This document shows, piece by piece, positions 1 to 7,921 of a stretch of 64,000 nt of DNA. The translations under genes and the position numbers were made by a program. Origin of the DNA: Actinacidiphila oryziradicis. Lineage in GTDB: Bacteria; Actinomycetota; Actinomycetes; Streptomycetales; Streptomycetaceae. Below the pieces are notes generated by a model. It was not told where the DNA came from and did not search any database. It saw only the letters and a program-made list of their open reading frames with translations. The stretch is taken from contig NZ_SUMC01000009.1 of the NCBI RefSeq assembly GCF_005047355.1, forward strand, positions 124,001 to 188,000. The letters run 5' to 3'. The first letter of the stretch is position 1. Every line of letters begins with the position of its first letter.

Positions 1-165
1 CAGGCCGAGGCTGAGCAGCACGCCGTAGTGGCGTCCCTCGATGGCCAGCGGGCGCAGTGCCTCGGTGAATTCGCGGCTGGCGCGCCGGTGGGCGAAACGA
101 AGCAGCGGGCCGATGCGGGTGGCCTGCGCTCCGCCGGCTCCGTGGGGGGCAGCGTCTGGAGTCAT
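1..165 (-). CDS. MarR-type regulator, N-terminal part (cut by window edge)
   Basis: The minus strand from an ATG at 165 reads 55 codons to the window edge. The peptide contains ATRIGPLLRFAHRRASREF and IEGRHYGVLLSLGL, which fits the first helices of MarR-family winged-helix regulators. It is divergent from the membrane protein and oxidase genes at 262-2267, so it may control them through the intergenic inverted repeat; that is inference. The DNA-binding helix lies outside the window, so the family call rests on the N-terminal helix pattern only. Confidence 0.6.
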   Translation of the reverse strand, partial: MTPDAAPHGAGGAQATRIGPLLRFAHRRASREFTEALRPLAIEGRHYGVLLSLGL

Positions 166-219
166 CGATATCCAGCGTAACGTAATCGCAAGATGGTTTC
201 AGTTGGTACTGTCTCATTC

Positions 220-234
220 ATTCCTAATGGGAAT
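220..234. promoter_or_regulatory. Inverted repeat, possible operator
   Basis: ATTCC-TAATG-GGAAT forms a short inverted repeat between the divergent MarR-like gene and the membrane protein gene. The position fits an autoregulatory operator. There is no direct evidence of binding. Confidence 0.3.
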
Positions 235-261
235 CTGCGCATGACTGACGGGGAGCTGTTG

Positions 262-684
262 ATGAACGAGGAACGACCGCAGATACGGCGATGGGCCCGC
301 CTGCTCTTCCGGACCGTGGTGACCTGCGAGGCCGTCCTCGCCCTGGGCCAGGCGGTGCTGGCGGGCAGTCTCCTGTCCGGGCACTACGGGGCGCTCGACC
401 TGCATGCCGCCAACGCGACGGCGACCGGTGTCACCGCGATCGTTCAGACGATCACGGCAGTTCTGCTGTGGCGGCCCGGCGGGGGGCCCGGCTGGCCCGC
501 CGTGGCGAGCGCCTCGCTCTTCGCCGCCGAGGGTGGGCAGATCGTGATGGGGTACGGGCGGGTGCTGGCCGTCCATGTGCCGCTGGGCGTGATCATCATC
601 GCCTGCACTCTGCTGATGCTGGTCTGGGCCTGGCGCCCGGCAGCGGACTCCTCCTCCGCTGAGCCCGTCAAGGCGGCGGCATGA
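262..684 (+). CDS. Small four-helix membrane protein coupled to the multicopper oxidase
   Basis: The protein has 140 residues and about four hydrophobic segments. Histidines lie in LHAANATATG and in AVHVPLG near the ends of helices. Earlier in-frame starts exist at 193 and 241, but GGGGAG at 250-255 sits six bases before the ATG at 262, so this start is preferred. Its stop overlaps the next ATG (ATGA), so it is translationally coupled to the oxidase and may assist it at the membrane. The function is not known; the paired histidines could bind heme or metal, which is speculation. Confidence 0.75.
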   Translation: MNEERPQIRRWARLLFRTVVTCEAVLALGQAVLAGSLLSGHYGALDLHAANATATGVTAIVQTITAVLLWRPGGGPGWPAVASASLFAAEGGQIVMGYGRVLAVHVPLGVIIIACTLLMLVWAWRPAADSSSAEPVKAAA

Positions 685-2267
685 AGCGGGGGATCGACCG
701 GCGCCTTTTCCTCAGCGGGGCGCTTCTGGGAGGCGGCGCGATAGCCGCCGGGGGCTGGGCCTGGGCAGGGCAATCGTTGACGCCGGGCCACCCCGGTCTG
801 CTGCTGCGCAGCGAGGCTCCACTGCCGCGGCCGTACCAGGCGCTCCTTCCCGTGCCCGCTGTGCTCAAGCCCACGCGCACCGACGGCACGACCGACTACT
901 ACGAGATCACCCAGCGGTCGGCGTCGCTGCGAATCCTTCCTGGTCTGAACACTCCGGCCTGGACCTACGAGGGCTCCTTTCCGGGGCCGACCCTCGTGTC
1001 CCGCTCCGGGCGACGGACGGTGGTGCGGCACCACAACGAACTGCCGCACCCGACGGTGGTCCATCTGCACGGCGGTCACACGCCGTATGACAGTGACGGC
1101 TACCCCACAGCCCTGATCCTGCCCACCGGTGCCCACGCCTCCAGCAGCGGCACTCCTGGGATGGCGGACATGCCGGGCATGGCCCAGGCGCCCCGGCCGG
1201 CCGCCGGGGCACGGACGTACACCTATCCCATGGATCAGCGTGCCGCCACCCTTTGGTACCACGACCACCGCATGGGCTTCACCGGTCCGAACGTCTGGCG
1301 CGGCCTCGCCGGGTTCCATCTGGTCCACGACGACGAGGAGCTGGCCTTGTCGCTGCCGAGCGGCGAACGTGATCTCCCGCTGATGATCGCCGACCGCTCG
1401 TTCGCCGCCGACGGCACCTTCCGCTACCCCGCCCTGGACGCGGCCCAGGGCACCCCCGGAGTCACCGACCCGTATATGGACGGCGTGCTGGGCGACGTCA
1501 TCCTGGTCAACGGCGCGCCCTGGCCGGTGCTGGAGACCCAGCGGCTGCGCTACCGCCTGCGGTTGCTCAACGCTTCCAACGCCCGCCGCTACCGCCTGGC
1601 GCTGGACCCGCAGCCGCCGGGCGGCGGCGGTCTGGTGCAGATCGGCGGCGACGGTGGGCTGCTGGAACGGCCGCTGGCGCACGATGAGTTGGGCATCGCC
1701 CCGGCCGAGCGCTTCGACGTGGTCGTCGACTTCTCCCGTTACCGCCCCGGCACCCGCGTCCGGCTGGTCAACCGGCTCGGCAGCGGCCGTACGGCCGAGG
1801 TCATGCGCTTCGACGTCTCCTCATCCGCCCGGCCCCCGGCCGACGACTCCGCAGTACCGGCACGGCTCTCCACCGTCGCCGCGCTCGACCCGACCCACGC
1901 CGTGGCGACCCGCACCTTCCTCTTCCAACGGTCGTCGGGCGGCACCGGATGGACCATCAACGGCCAGCCCTACCGCCCCGGCCACTCCCTGGCCACCCCC
2001 CGCCTGGGCACCACGGAAGTCTGGCGCTTCGTCACCGACTTCCACCACCCGGTCCACCTGCACCTCAACCACTTCCAGGTGATGGCCCGCAACAACAGTT
2101 CACCCGGCCCGTACGACGCGGGCTGGAAGGATACCGTGGACCTGCGCCCCGCCGAGTCCCTGGAGATCGTGACCCGGTTCACCGACTACCCCGGACGGTT
2201 CATGCTGCACTGCCACAATCTGGAGCACGAAGACATGGCGATGATGGCCGACTTCGTCACCGAATAG
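681..2267 (+). CDS. Multicopper oxidase (CotA / bilirubin-oxidase type)
   Basis: The protein has 528 residues with an N-terminal twin-arginine-like signal (RRLFLSGALLGGG), so it is probably exported folded. All four copper-binding segments are visible: HLHGGH (H128, H130), WYHDHR (H194, H196), HPVHLHLNHF near 450, and HCHNLEHEDMAMM (H510, C511, H512, H516, M521). This set matches a complete type 1 plus trinuclear centre, with Met as axial type 1 ligand. A Met-rich stretch (GMADMPGMAQ, 160-169) could bind extra copper. It oxidises phenol-like or metal substrates with O2; the substrate cannot be told from sequence. It overlaps the upstream membrane gene by 4 bases. Confidence 0.93.
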   Translation: MKRGIDRRLFLSGALLGGGAIAAGGWAWAGQSLTPGHPGLLLRSEAPLPRPYQALLPVPAVLKPTRTDGTTDYYEITQRSASLRILPGLNTPAWTYEGSFPGPTLVSRSGRRTVVRHHNELPHPTVVHLHGGHTPYDSDGYPTALILPTGAHASSSGTPGMADMPGMAQAPRPAAGARTYTYPMDQRAATLWYHDHRMGFTGPNVWRGLAGFHLVHDDEELALSLPSGERDLPLMIADRSFAADGTFRYPALDAAQGTPGVTDPYMDGVLGDVILVNGAPWPVLETQRLRYRLRLLNASNARRYRLALDPQPPGGGGLVQIGGDGGLLERPLAHDELGIAPAERFDVVVDFSRYRPGTRVRLVNRLGSGRTAEVMRFDVSSSARPPADDSAVPARLSTVAALDPTHAVATRTFLFQRSSGGTGWTINGQPYRPGHSLATPRLGTTEVWRFVTDFHHPVHLHLNHFQVMARNNSSPGPYDAGWKDTVDLRPAESLEIVTRFTDYPGRFMLHCHNLEHEDMAMMADFVTE

Positions 2268-2289
2268 ACGTTCCCCGGCAAGGCATCAC

Positions 2290-2530
2290 CCGGCGCACGC
2301 CTCGTTGGGGCCGTCGGCACCGCGCTGGCAACCGTGACCGGCCCGATCCGGGCGACCATGGCCACCGACTGCGGGGGCAGGACCACCGAGGGCAGGGCGT
2401 TCGCGTCATAGGTGACCTGGAGCATGTTGGTGCCCAGCGCGGTCAGCTTGTTGAACAGGGCCTGCTGTCCGGACGCGGGAATGCTGGTCACGATGATCAG
2501 GGTGGCGATGCCGAGGTTATCCAGGGCCGG
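2290..2530 (-). pseudogene. MacB/FtsX-type ABC permease fragment
   Basis: The minus strand encodes LGIATLIIVTSIPASGQQAL, then ALGTNMLQVTYDANALPSV and LPPQSVAMVARIGPVTVASA. This is the start of the periplasmic domain of MacB-family permeases: first helix, SASSQ-like motif, LGTNLL motif, LPPQ...RIGPV. No intact start, ATPase or rest of the permease is present, so it is a decayed fragment about 80 codons long. Confidence 0.65.
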
Positions 2531-2603
2531 ATCATGCCCCTGAGCTGCGAAAGCGCCCTCCACGGCATGCCTTGGCGACCGCGCTGTTTGACCGCTGTAG
2601 TCC

Positions 2604-2963
2604 GTGGTTTGCGAGGCGTTGGCCCGAGGAGAAGAGGTCCTCACTCTGATCGCAGACCTGCTCGATCTGGAGAAAAACCTGATCTTCAGGACGCTGGGCG
2701 CGACTGTCATAGGTGACAGGCTCTTCTGCAGCGAGCGGCACAGCCAGAACTACCAGAGTCCGGAACCAATCAGGGACGTGGAACCGCTCTATGCCGCCGG
2801 ACCTCCCGAACACCTCGGCCGGATCGCCGCCGCCTGGTTCGAGGAGATCACGAGCCGCCCTGTCATCTCCCCTCTTCCGGTGGGGGGACACTCGTTCGTC
2901 CCTCCTGGCACCGCGCTTCCTCCGAGGCATCGCTGGGTCCGCAACGCACCCCGCACCCAGTGA
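2604..2963 (+). CDS. Unrecognised short ORF, possible gene remnant
   Basis: A 119-residue frame starts at GTG 2604. The segment EVLTLIADLLDLEKNLIFRT and following residues look like real coding composition, but I recognise no family. It is flanked by degraded genes on both sides and has no clear ribosome binding site, so it may be a fragment of a larger lost gene. Confidence 0.3.
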   Translation: MVCEALARGEEVLTLIADLLDLEKNLIFRTLGATVIGDRLFCSERHSQNYQSPEPIRDVEPLYAAGPPEHLGRIAAAWFEEITSRPVISPLPVGGHSFVPPGTALPPRHRWVRNAPRTQ

Positions 2964-3024
2964 TGAAGCCTGCCGCGGAGGAACCTTGCAGAACTCGAAC
3001 TGTTGTGGTTAGTACGCCCCCCGG

Positions 3025-3235
3025 CCTGGCTCAGCGCCGATGGGACGGTTTCGTCACGCCAGCGGACCACATCGAACCCAACGCGCGCCGCGCTGGCCAC
3101 CATCATGGCGGTCAGCGCGGCAGTGGCTATCCACAGCCCTGTGGCCAATGGCCGCTCCGACGAGCGGGCGGAGCGATAACTCCACCGGGACGTCGCCGCC
3201 AGTGTGTAGACCAGGTGAGCCCCGACGACCACGTA
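3025..3235 (-). pseudogene. Membrane protein fragment
   Basis: The minus strand reads AHLVYTLAATSRWSYRSA, then RPLATGLWIATAALTAMMVA and SAARVGFDVVRW: two hydrophobic helices with a basic connecting loop. The layout suits part of an integral membrane protein, perhaps of the MAB_1171c-like class, but that is weak. There is no start or continuation. The rest of 2964-3478 shows no recognisable gene. Confidence 0.35.
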
Positions 3236-3411
3236 TGTCGGCGTCGTCTGAACGGTGACCCTCTGACGGCTCCGGAAGCGGCTCCCTCGGAGCGCCTCTC
3301 CGCATGCGCGCTGCAGCTGACCGGCAAGGCGGCCGGACCACTCACCGTCCCCTCGCCGACATCGAGCGCAACCACTGGCGCGCGACTTCTCCGCTGTACC
3401 GCAATCGTCGG

Positions 3412-3452
3412 CCGGCGGCCCGTCCGGGGAGATCCCTCGGGCGGGCCGCCGG
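3412..3452 (-). terminator. GC-rich hairpin after the secreted protein gene
   Basis: CCGGCGGCCCG and its complement CGGGCCGCCGG form an 11-bp stem downstream of the stop of the minus-strand gene ending at 3479. There is no T tract, as is common in Streptomyces. Confidence 0.45.
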
Positions 3453-3478
3453 TGCGGCGGTGGCAGCTCTGCCGGCCC

Positions 3479-5011
3479 TCAGCCCACGGCGTACGCGTTG
3501 TATACCGTGGTCGTCGAGCTGTCGCCGTGGGTGTCGGTGACCGTCGAGCGCAGGCCGACGCGGCCGGAGGCCGGGTTGTGGACGGTGATGGTCCACCTGG
3601 CGCCGGACAGCTTCGCGGTGATGGCGTGCCAGGTGGAGCCGTTGTCGGTGGTGTACCAGGCACGTACGGACTTCACGCTGTCCGACAGCCGGCCGATCGT
3701 GCTGTCGTCCGTGCCGAGGCGTTGCATGCCCAGGTCGACGGTCGTGGTCGACCCGGCAGCCGCCTGGTTCCTGGAGTTCAGCGCCTCGGGCCAGAACCGG
3801 GTGATGTAGTCCCGGATCTGCTGGTTCTTGCCGGCGTCGGCGTAGAAGTGCAGGGAGAGGCTGGAGGAGGTCGACAGCGAGCCGGACGGCAGATGGCTGC
3901 GGTGACCGGTTTCAGTGACCGTGTACCAGCCCGACCCCGGGATCCGCGGCTGCGCGTCGATCTGGTGCGAGGGGCTGTACTTGTGCGAGTAGAGCGTCTT
4001 GCCCGCGTGGGTCAGCTTCACGGTGCCGGAGGCCAGGACCCCGCCCGCCGTGAACTCGGGGTCGGCGAACGGGGTGTCGTTCCCGAAGTACAGCTGGTGG
4101 TACCAGGTGTACGGCAGCTGCCCGCCAGGCCCCCAGACCGCGTGGCCGAGGGTCAGCGAGGTGGTCTTGCCGGCCGCGTACTTGCGGAACCCGTCGTAGA
4201 TGAAGTCGTGGCCCTCCTGGCCCACCTCCCACTGGCCGGCCTGGACGTGGACGCTGAAGGAGTTGGGCAGGTCACGCTGGAAGTCGAGGATGTCCATGGA
4301 CGACGAGCAGTCGTAGCCGCTCGTCGGCTCGCCGTTGAACGAGAACATCGCCTGCCCGCTGTCGGGGCCGGAGCGGGCGGACACCTTGAGGGTGGTCAGC
4401 CCTGACTTCCTGAGTGTCGAGGACACCCCGGACGGCACGCCGCTCCGGTGCGTGGCGGACGCCAGCCAGAAGTCCCCGCCGGTCGTCGACTGCGGTTCGT
4501 ACGTGGTGCCGTAGGACAGCTCGTACGCCTTGCTGCTGTTCGGGATGGCGTACAGGTCGCCCGCCTCGGCCGAAATGCTCATGGTCGCGGGGCTGTTGTC
4601 GGTGGCGCAGACGGCCGCGCTGACCGTGTGGTCGTATCCGCTGCCCGGGTTGGGACTGAGCGAGACCTTGACCGCACGGCCCTTCCGGGCGTCGAACGCG
4701 GTCGTCGTGGCCCCGGAGACCTTCACACTGTGGCCGCCGACGACGCCATCCTCGCTGTTGCCGCCGACGAAGGACGTGGCGAGCTCGTAACTGCCGTTGG
4801 GCAGCGACGCCTTCTTGTTGCTGTCGATGTAGCGGAAGTCGTACGTCTTCGTGTTGTAGACCGCCACCTGGGCGTAGACCGGCTTGCCGCTCCGGTCCAG
4901 CGTCCTGACGGTGAGTGAGCCTTTGGCTGCGGCCGACGCCGTTGAAGCGCCGGCCAGGAGAAGCGGCACGAGTACGGTAACGACGCCCGCGGCCGCTGTG
5001 GTTCGCCGCAT
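3479..5011 (-). CDS. Large secreted protein with a C-terminal domain like those of Streptomyces subtilases
   Basis: The protein has 510 residues. MRRTTAAAGVVTVLVPLLLA...ASTASA is a Sec signal peptide cleaved near residue 28. No protease triad is seen. The last ~90 residues (KSVRAWYTTDNGSTWHAI...TVHNP...LRSTVTDTHGDSS) match the beta-sandwich tail often fused after S8 peptidase domains in Streptomyces. The first ~100 residues also look like beta-sandwich (LTVRTLDRSGKPVYAQVAVYN). It may be a stand-alone binding module left after loss of the catalytic domain, or an exported protein of unknown role. A GGGGGG-rich site precedes the ATG. Confidence 0.75.
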   Translation of the reverse strand: MRRTTAAAGVVTVLVPLLLAGASTASAAAKGSLTVRTLDRSGKPVYAQVAVYNTKTYDFRYIDSNKKASLPNGSYELATSFVGGNSEDGVVGGHSVKVSGATTTAFDARKGRAVKVSLSPNPGSGYDHTVSAAVCATDNSPATMSISAEAGDLYAIPNSSKAYELSYGTTYEPQSTTGGDFWLASATHRSGVPSGVSSTLRKSGLTTLKVSARSGPDSGQAMFSFNGEPTSGYDCSSSMDILDFQRDLPNSFSVHVQAGQWEVGQEGHDFIYDGFRKYAAGKTTSLTLGHAVWGPGGQLPYTWYHQLYFGNDTPFADPEFTAGGVLASGTVKLTHAGKTLYSHKYSPSHQIDAQPRIPGSGWYTVTETGHRSHLPSGSLSTSSSLSLHFYADAGKNQQIRDYITRFWPEALNSRNQAAAGSTTTVDLGMQRLGTDDSTIGRLSDSVKSVRAWYTTDNGSTWHAITAKLSGARWTITVHNPASGRVGLRSTVTDTHGDSSTTTVYNAYAVG

Positions 5012-5077
5012 CAGACCCCCCTAGGTGCACGACATGAACGCGTCACCCTAGCGCACGGGACACACCTCGCCGTCACC

Positions 5078-5325
5078 GGCCCACCCCCAGACCGCAGCCC
5101 AGGAGCAGGTCACCGCCCTCGCCCTGAGCCCCGACGGCCGCACCCTCGCGGTCGGTGGCGACGGGGGCTCGCTCCAACTGTGAGACACGACGACCCGACA
5201 ACCGCTCGGCGGCCCCTGCCGACCCCCGGCGAGATGATCGACTCCCTCGCCTTCAGCGCCGACGACCGCACGCTGTACATGAGCAGCGCCCACGTCCCCC
5301 TCCAGCGGTGCACTCGATTGGCCTG
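5078..5325 (+). pseudogene. WD40-repeat protein fragment with nonsense and frameshift lesions
   Basis: The plus strand reads VTALALSPDGRTLAVGGDGG, then SLQL followed by TGA where WD40 repeats have Trp (TGG), then DTTTRQPLGGP. A one-base loss moves the frame, after which GEMIDSLAFSADDRTLYMSS continues a second blade. These are two consecutive repeats of a WD40 propeller of the kind fused to STAND NTPases in Streptomyces. No other part of the gene remains. Confidence 0.65.
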
Positions 5326-5666
5326 ACCCGCCTCCGGCGACCTCGGGTGAGGGCCGACATGCTGCCGTGCCGTGTGGTCCCTCGCCCGAGGGCGTTCCAG
5401 GAGGCGAGGTGCCGCGCCGGGCGGCGGATCCACGTCCTTGCATCGGCGGCCTGTCGGCTAAGTTCCCTGCTCAGCAGGGTATTTGATGGAGTGTCAGCCA
5501 CCTTGAAGGCGGGAAGCGGGTCGTCGCGGGGTGGGATCCATCGCGGGCAGACCCGAATCCAGTGGCGCAGGTCACACAAAATGCGTCTCAAGATTCGAAA
5601 CGTTAATCGAGTGAGTGTGCGAGATGGTGAAATGTGGTGCCCAGTCGGACCGTTTTCCGACCCCAA
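5326..5666. other. Stretch without a recognisable gene
   Basis: No convincing coding frame is seen between the WD40 fragment and the first att-like repeat. Base composition is locally lower in G+C from about 5,560 onward than in the neighbouring genes. Confidence 0.5.
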
Positions 5667-5688
5667 GCGGTGCGCAAGTGGTGCGAGG
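5667..5688. repeat. Paired arm-like sites (11-bp spacing) left of att copy A
   Basis: Two GGTGCG-type motifs lie 11 bases apart just before the first tRNA-Gly 3' copy. The same pair with the same spacing lies beside other copies (18,645-18,667 and 29,855-29,876). The spacing of one helical turn suggests integrase arm binding. Confidence 0.5.
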
Positions 5689-5694
5689 TGCCGA

Positions 5695-5792
5695 AATTGG
5701 ACTAGACAACAAGCAAACCCCAAGTCGCTGACCTGGAGCTTTACCGTGGAGCGGATGACGGGAATCGAACCCGCGCTCTGAGCTTGGGAAGC
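5695..5792. repeat. att-like copy A: 3' half of tRNA-Gly plus flank
   Basis: The tRNA part (5,749-5,792) is identical to the 3' half of the intact tRNA at 29,938-30,008 up to the anticodon region, then diverges. The upstream ~55 bases also match the other copies in a weaker form (GACTAGACAA, GTCGCTGACCTGG). It has no acceptor 5' strand, so it cannot be a working tRNA. Confidence 0.85.
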
Positions 5793-5898
5793 ACCGGTTC
5801 TTTGTGGCGGATCAGCTGCCTGGCCTGCGGAGATGTCAGATCGTTCGCGGCTTGGCGACCTCCCGGTTGACCGTTGTCGACCGAGGCGCCCCGCTCCA

Positions 5899-5920
5899 TC
5901 TGGCACAGATCTGGCACGCG
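5899..5920. repeat. Paired GGCAC arm-like sites right of att copy A
   Basis: TCTGGCACAG and TCTGGCACGC place GGCAC twice with an 11-base repeat distance about 107 bases from the core. The same GGCAC pair occurs at 18,411-18,432 and 23,014-23,035. Confidence 0.45.
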
Positions 5921-6137
5921 CGCCATTTGGATGTCGTGTGCGGATGTGGCATTGGCTTGCAGGGCAGCCGAGCTGGGCTCGCCCTCTGAGGACGCCCTGT
6001 AGGCGTCGTCTCGTGCTGGTGTCTGTGGTGGTGTGACGGCATGAGCCTTCGATCCGCCCTCGATCAGGTGAAGCCGGGGAATTGGCTGCGGAGGTTTACG
6101 CGCACAGGTATAGCCCAGGTGTAAGCATTTCCCTTCG

Positions 6138-6749
6138 ATGGTGGTGAGGAGGCACGCGGTCATCGGCGTCACCGACCCACCTGGCTTGCCCGAGACGTTC
6201 AGATACTCCGAGGCTCGCCGCCTGGGTGTGTCCGACCGTCGGCTGCGCCGTCTGTTGGAGGAAGGCCAGGTCGAGTTGGTCAGCCGAGGACTCTACCGGC
6301 GGGCGGATGCCGATCCGATGGTGGACCGCGATCTGATCGAGGTTGCCCACCGCGTCCCGGACGGCACACTGTGCCTGGTCTCGGCGCTGGCCCGGCACGG
6401 CCTCACCGACCAGATCCCTCCGGCCATCGATATCGCTGTCCCGCGCGGCCGCCGTGCACCCCGTCTGGCCGCACCGGTCGCCTGGCACCACTTCGCCCGC
6501 GAGACATTCTCCATCGGGCGCGAACCGCTGCCCGTGGGCCCGAGCGAGCAGATCGGCATCTACAGCGCCGAACGCTGCATTATCGATGCCTTCCGACTGC
6601 GTCACCGCGAGGGATCGGAAATCGCAGTGGAGGCGCTGCGCGCCTGGCTGCGCCGCCGGGGCAGCCGCCCCGCGACGCTCATGGCGATGGCCAAGCATTT
6701 TCCGCAGGCCGCCGCGCCCCTGCGCACCACCCTGGAGATATTGCTGTGA
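6138..6749 (+). CDS. AbiEi-family antitoxin / transcriptional regulator
   Basis: The protein has 203 residues. The N-terminal part (ETFRYSEARRLGVSDRRLRR...VELVSRGLYRR) is the winged-helix domain of type IV AbiEi antitoxins, followed by the typical C-terminal domain (APVAWHHFARETF...IGIYSAERCIIDAFRLRH). In AbiE systems this protein represses its own operon and counters the AbiEii nucleotidyltransferase. Here the partner begins at once (GTG 6,746, overlapping this stop) but is cut after ~35 codons, so the antitoxin is an orphan. The exact start is uncertain; no strong ribosome binding site precedes ATG 6,138. Confidence 0.8.
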   Translation: MVVRRHAVIGVTDPPGLPETFRYSEARRLGVSDRRLRRLLEEGQVELVSRGLYRRADADPMVDRDLIEVAHRVPDGTLCLVSALARHGLTDQIPPAIDIAVPRGRRAPRLAAPVAWHHFARETFSIGREPLPVGPSEQIGIYSAERCIIDAFRLRHREGSEIAVEALRAWLRRRGSRPATLMAMAKHFPQAAAPLRTTLEILL

Positions 6750-6852
6750 CCCCCCGCCCCACGCGTGCCACCGAAGCCGGCCGCACTTACCTGGATCTGC
6801 AGAATATGGCCGGGCGCAGCGGTCGGCCCACGGAGGAACTGCAGCAGTTGCG
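6746..6852 (+). pseudogene. AbiEii toxin, 5' fragment
   Basis: From GTG 6,746 the frame reads TRATEAGRTYLDLQNMAGRS and GRPTEELQQL, the conserved start of AbiEii nucleotidyltransferases that follow AbiEi. The sequence then changes abruptly, near 6,845-6,853, into the reverse complement of an SDR gene. The catalytic GSxxxxxD motif is absent, so it makes no toxin. Confidence 0.75.
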
Positions 6853-6961
6853 ACGGTGGCGCCCTGGGAGGCGAGCCGCCGCACGATCGCGGCGCCGAAT
6901 CCGCTGCTACCTCCGGCGACCACGGGACCCGCTTGCCCGGCAGGCTTGATGTCGTCGTCAT
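6853..6961 (-). pseudogene. SDR oxidoreductase, 5' fragment
   Basis: From ATG 6,961 the minus strand starts MTTTSSLPGKRV and after a frame slip continues VVAGGSSGFGAAIVRRLASQ and GATVATAA. This is the Rossmann dinucleotide-binding start of a short-chain dehydrogenase (TGGSSGIG motif). It is truncated at the junction with the AbiEii fragment. The upstream region and divergent MarR gene are duplicated at 15.2-15.95 kb, where the equivalent SDR start is also broken. Confidence 0.7.
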
Positions 6962-7069
6962 AGTGCTCACCATTTCTCTCTGCTGTCTTCTGTGAGCAGC
7001 CCTCGGGGGGCGCACCTCGGTGTTGCGTGCTTGTCGACGGCCGTGTCGTTCAACCCTCTCGTTGCACAT

Positions 7070-7088
7070 TAGTCAGGCAAGCTTACTA
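7070..7088. promoter_or_regulatory. MarR-type operator upstream of the divergent SDR and MarR genes
   Basis: TAGTCAGGCAAGCTTACTA is an imperfect palindrome with TAGT/ACTA ends. A variant, TAGTCAGGTACGCTTACTA, lies at the same place in copy 2 (15,309-15,327). The position between divergent genes fits autoregulation by the MarR protein; binding is inferred. Confidence 0.45.
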
Positions 7089-7269
7089 CTGTATACCGTG
7101 GCAACGGCACGGATGCGAGGTCACTGGGGAGCGGATGGTGCGCGCGGAACGCAGCGCGCCCAGCGCTGGCCACGCACCGCCGCGGTCGGGTTGGCGGCGA
7201 CCTGGCTCGGCAGCGTTGGCGTAGGGTGTGACCTCGTGCTATCAGGTGAGCGATGGAGTCGAGAGCGGC

Positions 7270-7713
7270 ATGGATGAAGAGCAGCGGGCGAATCTAGGGG
7301 TGTTGTTGTTCATCCCGTACCGCTACAGCGAGGACCGGATGTTCCGGGCTCTCCAGGAGGCTGGGTTCGACGACTGGACCCTCGCCCAGTGCCGGGTGTT
7401 CCAACGCATCGCCCCGGACGGTTCACGCCTCACAGACCTCGCTGACCAGGCACAGATGACCAAGCAGAGCGCCGGCGTACTGGTCGACCAGCTCGAACGC
7501 CTGGGCTACGTCCGCCGGGTCCCCGACCCCACCGACGGCCGCGCCCGGCTGATCGTGATCGAGGAACGCGGCCGCCGGGCGGTCGAGGTCGCCGCGGCGA
7601 CACTCGACGAGATCCTCGCGGAGTGGAAGGCGTACCTGGGCACCCGCAACTTCACGCTGCTGCACCAGATCCTGGACCAACTCCGCGAGATCACCGACCC
7701 CTACGCGCACTAG
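7270..7713 (+). CDS. MarR-family transcriptional regulator (copy 1)
   Basis: The protein has 147 residues starting MDEEQRANLGVLLFIPYRY. The winged-helix core (QAQMTKQSAGVLVDQLERLG, then YVRRVPDPTDGRARLI) is complete. An upstream in-frame GTG at 7,246 is possible but would add a weak N-terminus. It is a paralogue of the gene at 15,508-15,951, most alike in the C-terminal half. It is divergent from an SDR fragment and upstream of an NAD(P)H-binding gene, which share TAGTCA-type operators, so it probably represses redox genes and responds to a small ligand; that role is inference. Confidence 0.85.
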   Translation: MDEEQRANLGVLLFIPYRYSEDRMFRALQEAGFDDWTLAQCRVFQRIAPDGSRLTDLADQAQMTKQSAGVLVDQLERLGYVRRVPDPTDGRARLIVIEERGRRAVEVAAATLDEILAEWKAYLGTRNFTLLHQILDQLREITDPYAH

Positions 7714-7806
7714 CCCCGGCCACCCCGAGCCGTCCAGCCCCGACTCCCACCCCGCCCGGGCCACCCCCTCCGACAAGCACCAGCAGGCTCCGACACCGCC
7801 TTGACG

Positions 7807-7827
7807 TTAGCCAGGTTTCCTGACTAA
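7807..7827. promoter_or_regulatory. Palindromic operator before the NAD(P)H-binding gene
   Basis: TTAGCCAGG-TTT-CCTGACTAA is a 21-base palindrome with one mismatch. It contains the same CAGG/TAGTCA elements as the site at 7,070-7,088, which suggests the MarR protein just upstream also controls the gene at 7,922. Confidence 0.5.
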
Positions 7828-7921
7828 AGTTGACAGTCGGGCCCTCGCCGCGCATGGCACGCCGCCACCCAGTAGCGGGCTGACGAGGGTCGATTCATCC
7901 TTCGGTAGAGAGCGAAGTGCC

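Larger units (their letters stand above)
7020..7815. repeat. Direct repeat copy 1 (MarR cassette)
   Basis: About 800 bases from the SDR promoter through the MarR gene and ~110 bases beyond are closely similar to 15,230-16,040, in the same orientation. Both copies share the C-terminal coding half and the downstream run of proline-codon-like sequence almost base for base. Similarity ends at the different downstream genes. Confidence 0.8.

Noticed and set aside
3479-5011. Calling the large secreted protein a serine protease
   Set aside because: Only the C-terminal sandwich resembles that of Streptomyces subtilases; no catalytic Asp/His/Ser motifs are visible.
5749-5792. Additional tRNA genes at att copies A, B and C
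   Set aside because: Only the 3' half is present; the acceptor 5' strand and D arm are missing.
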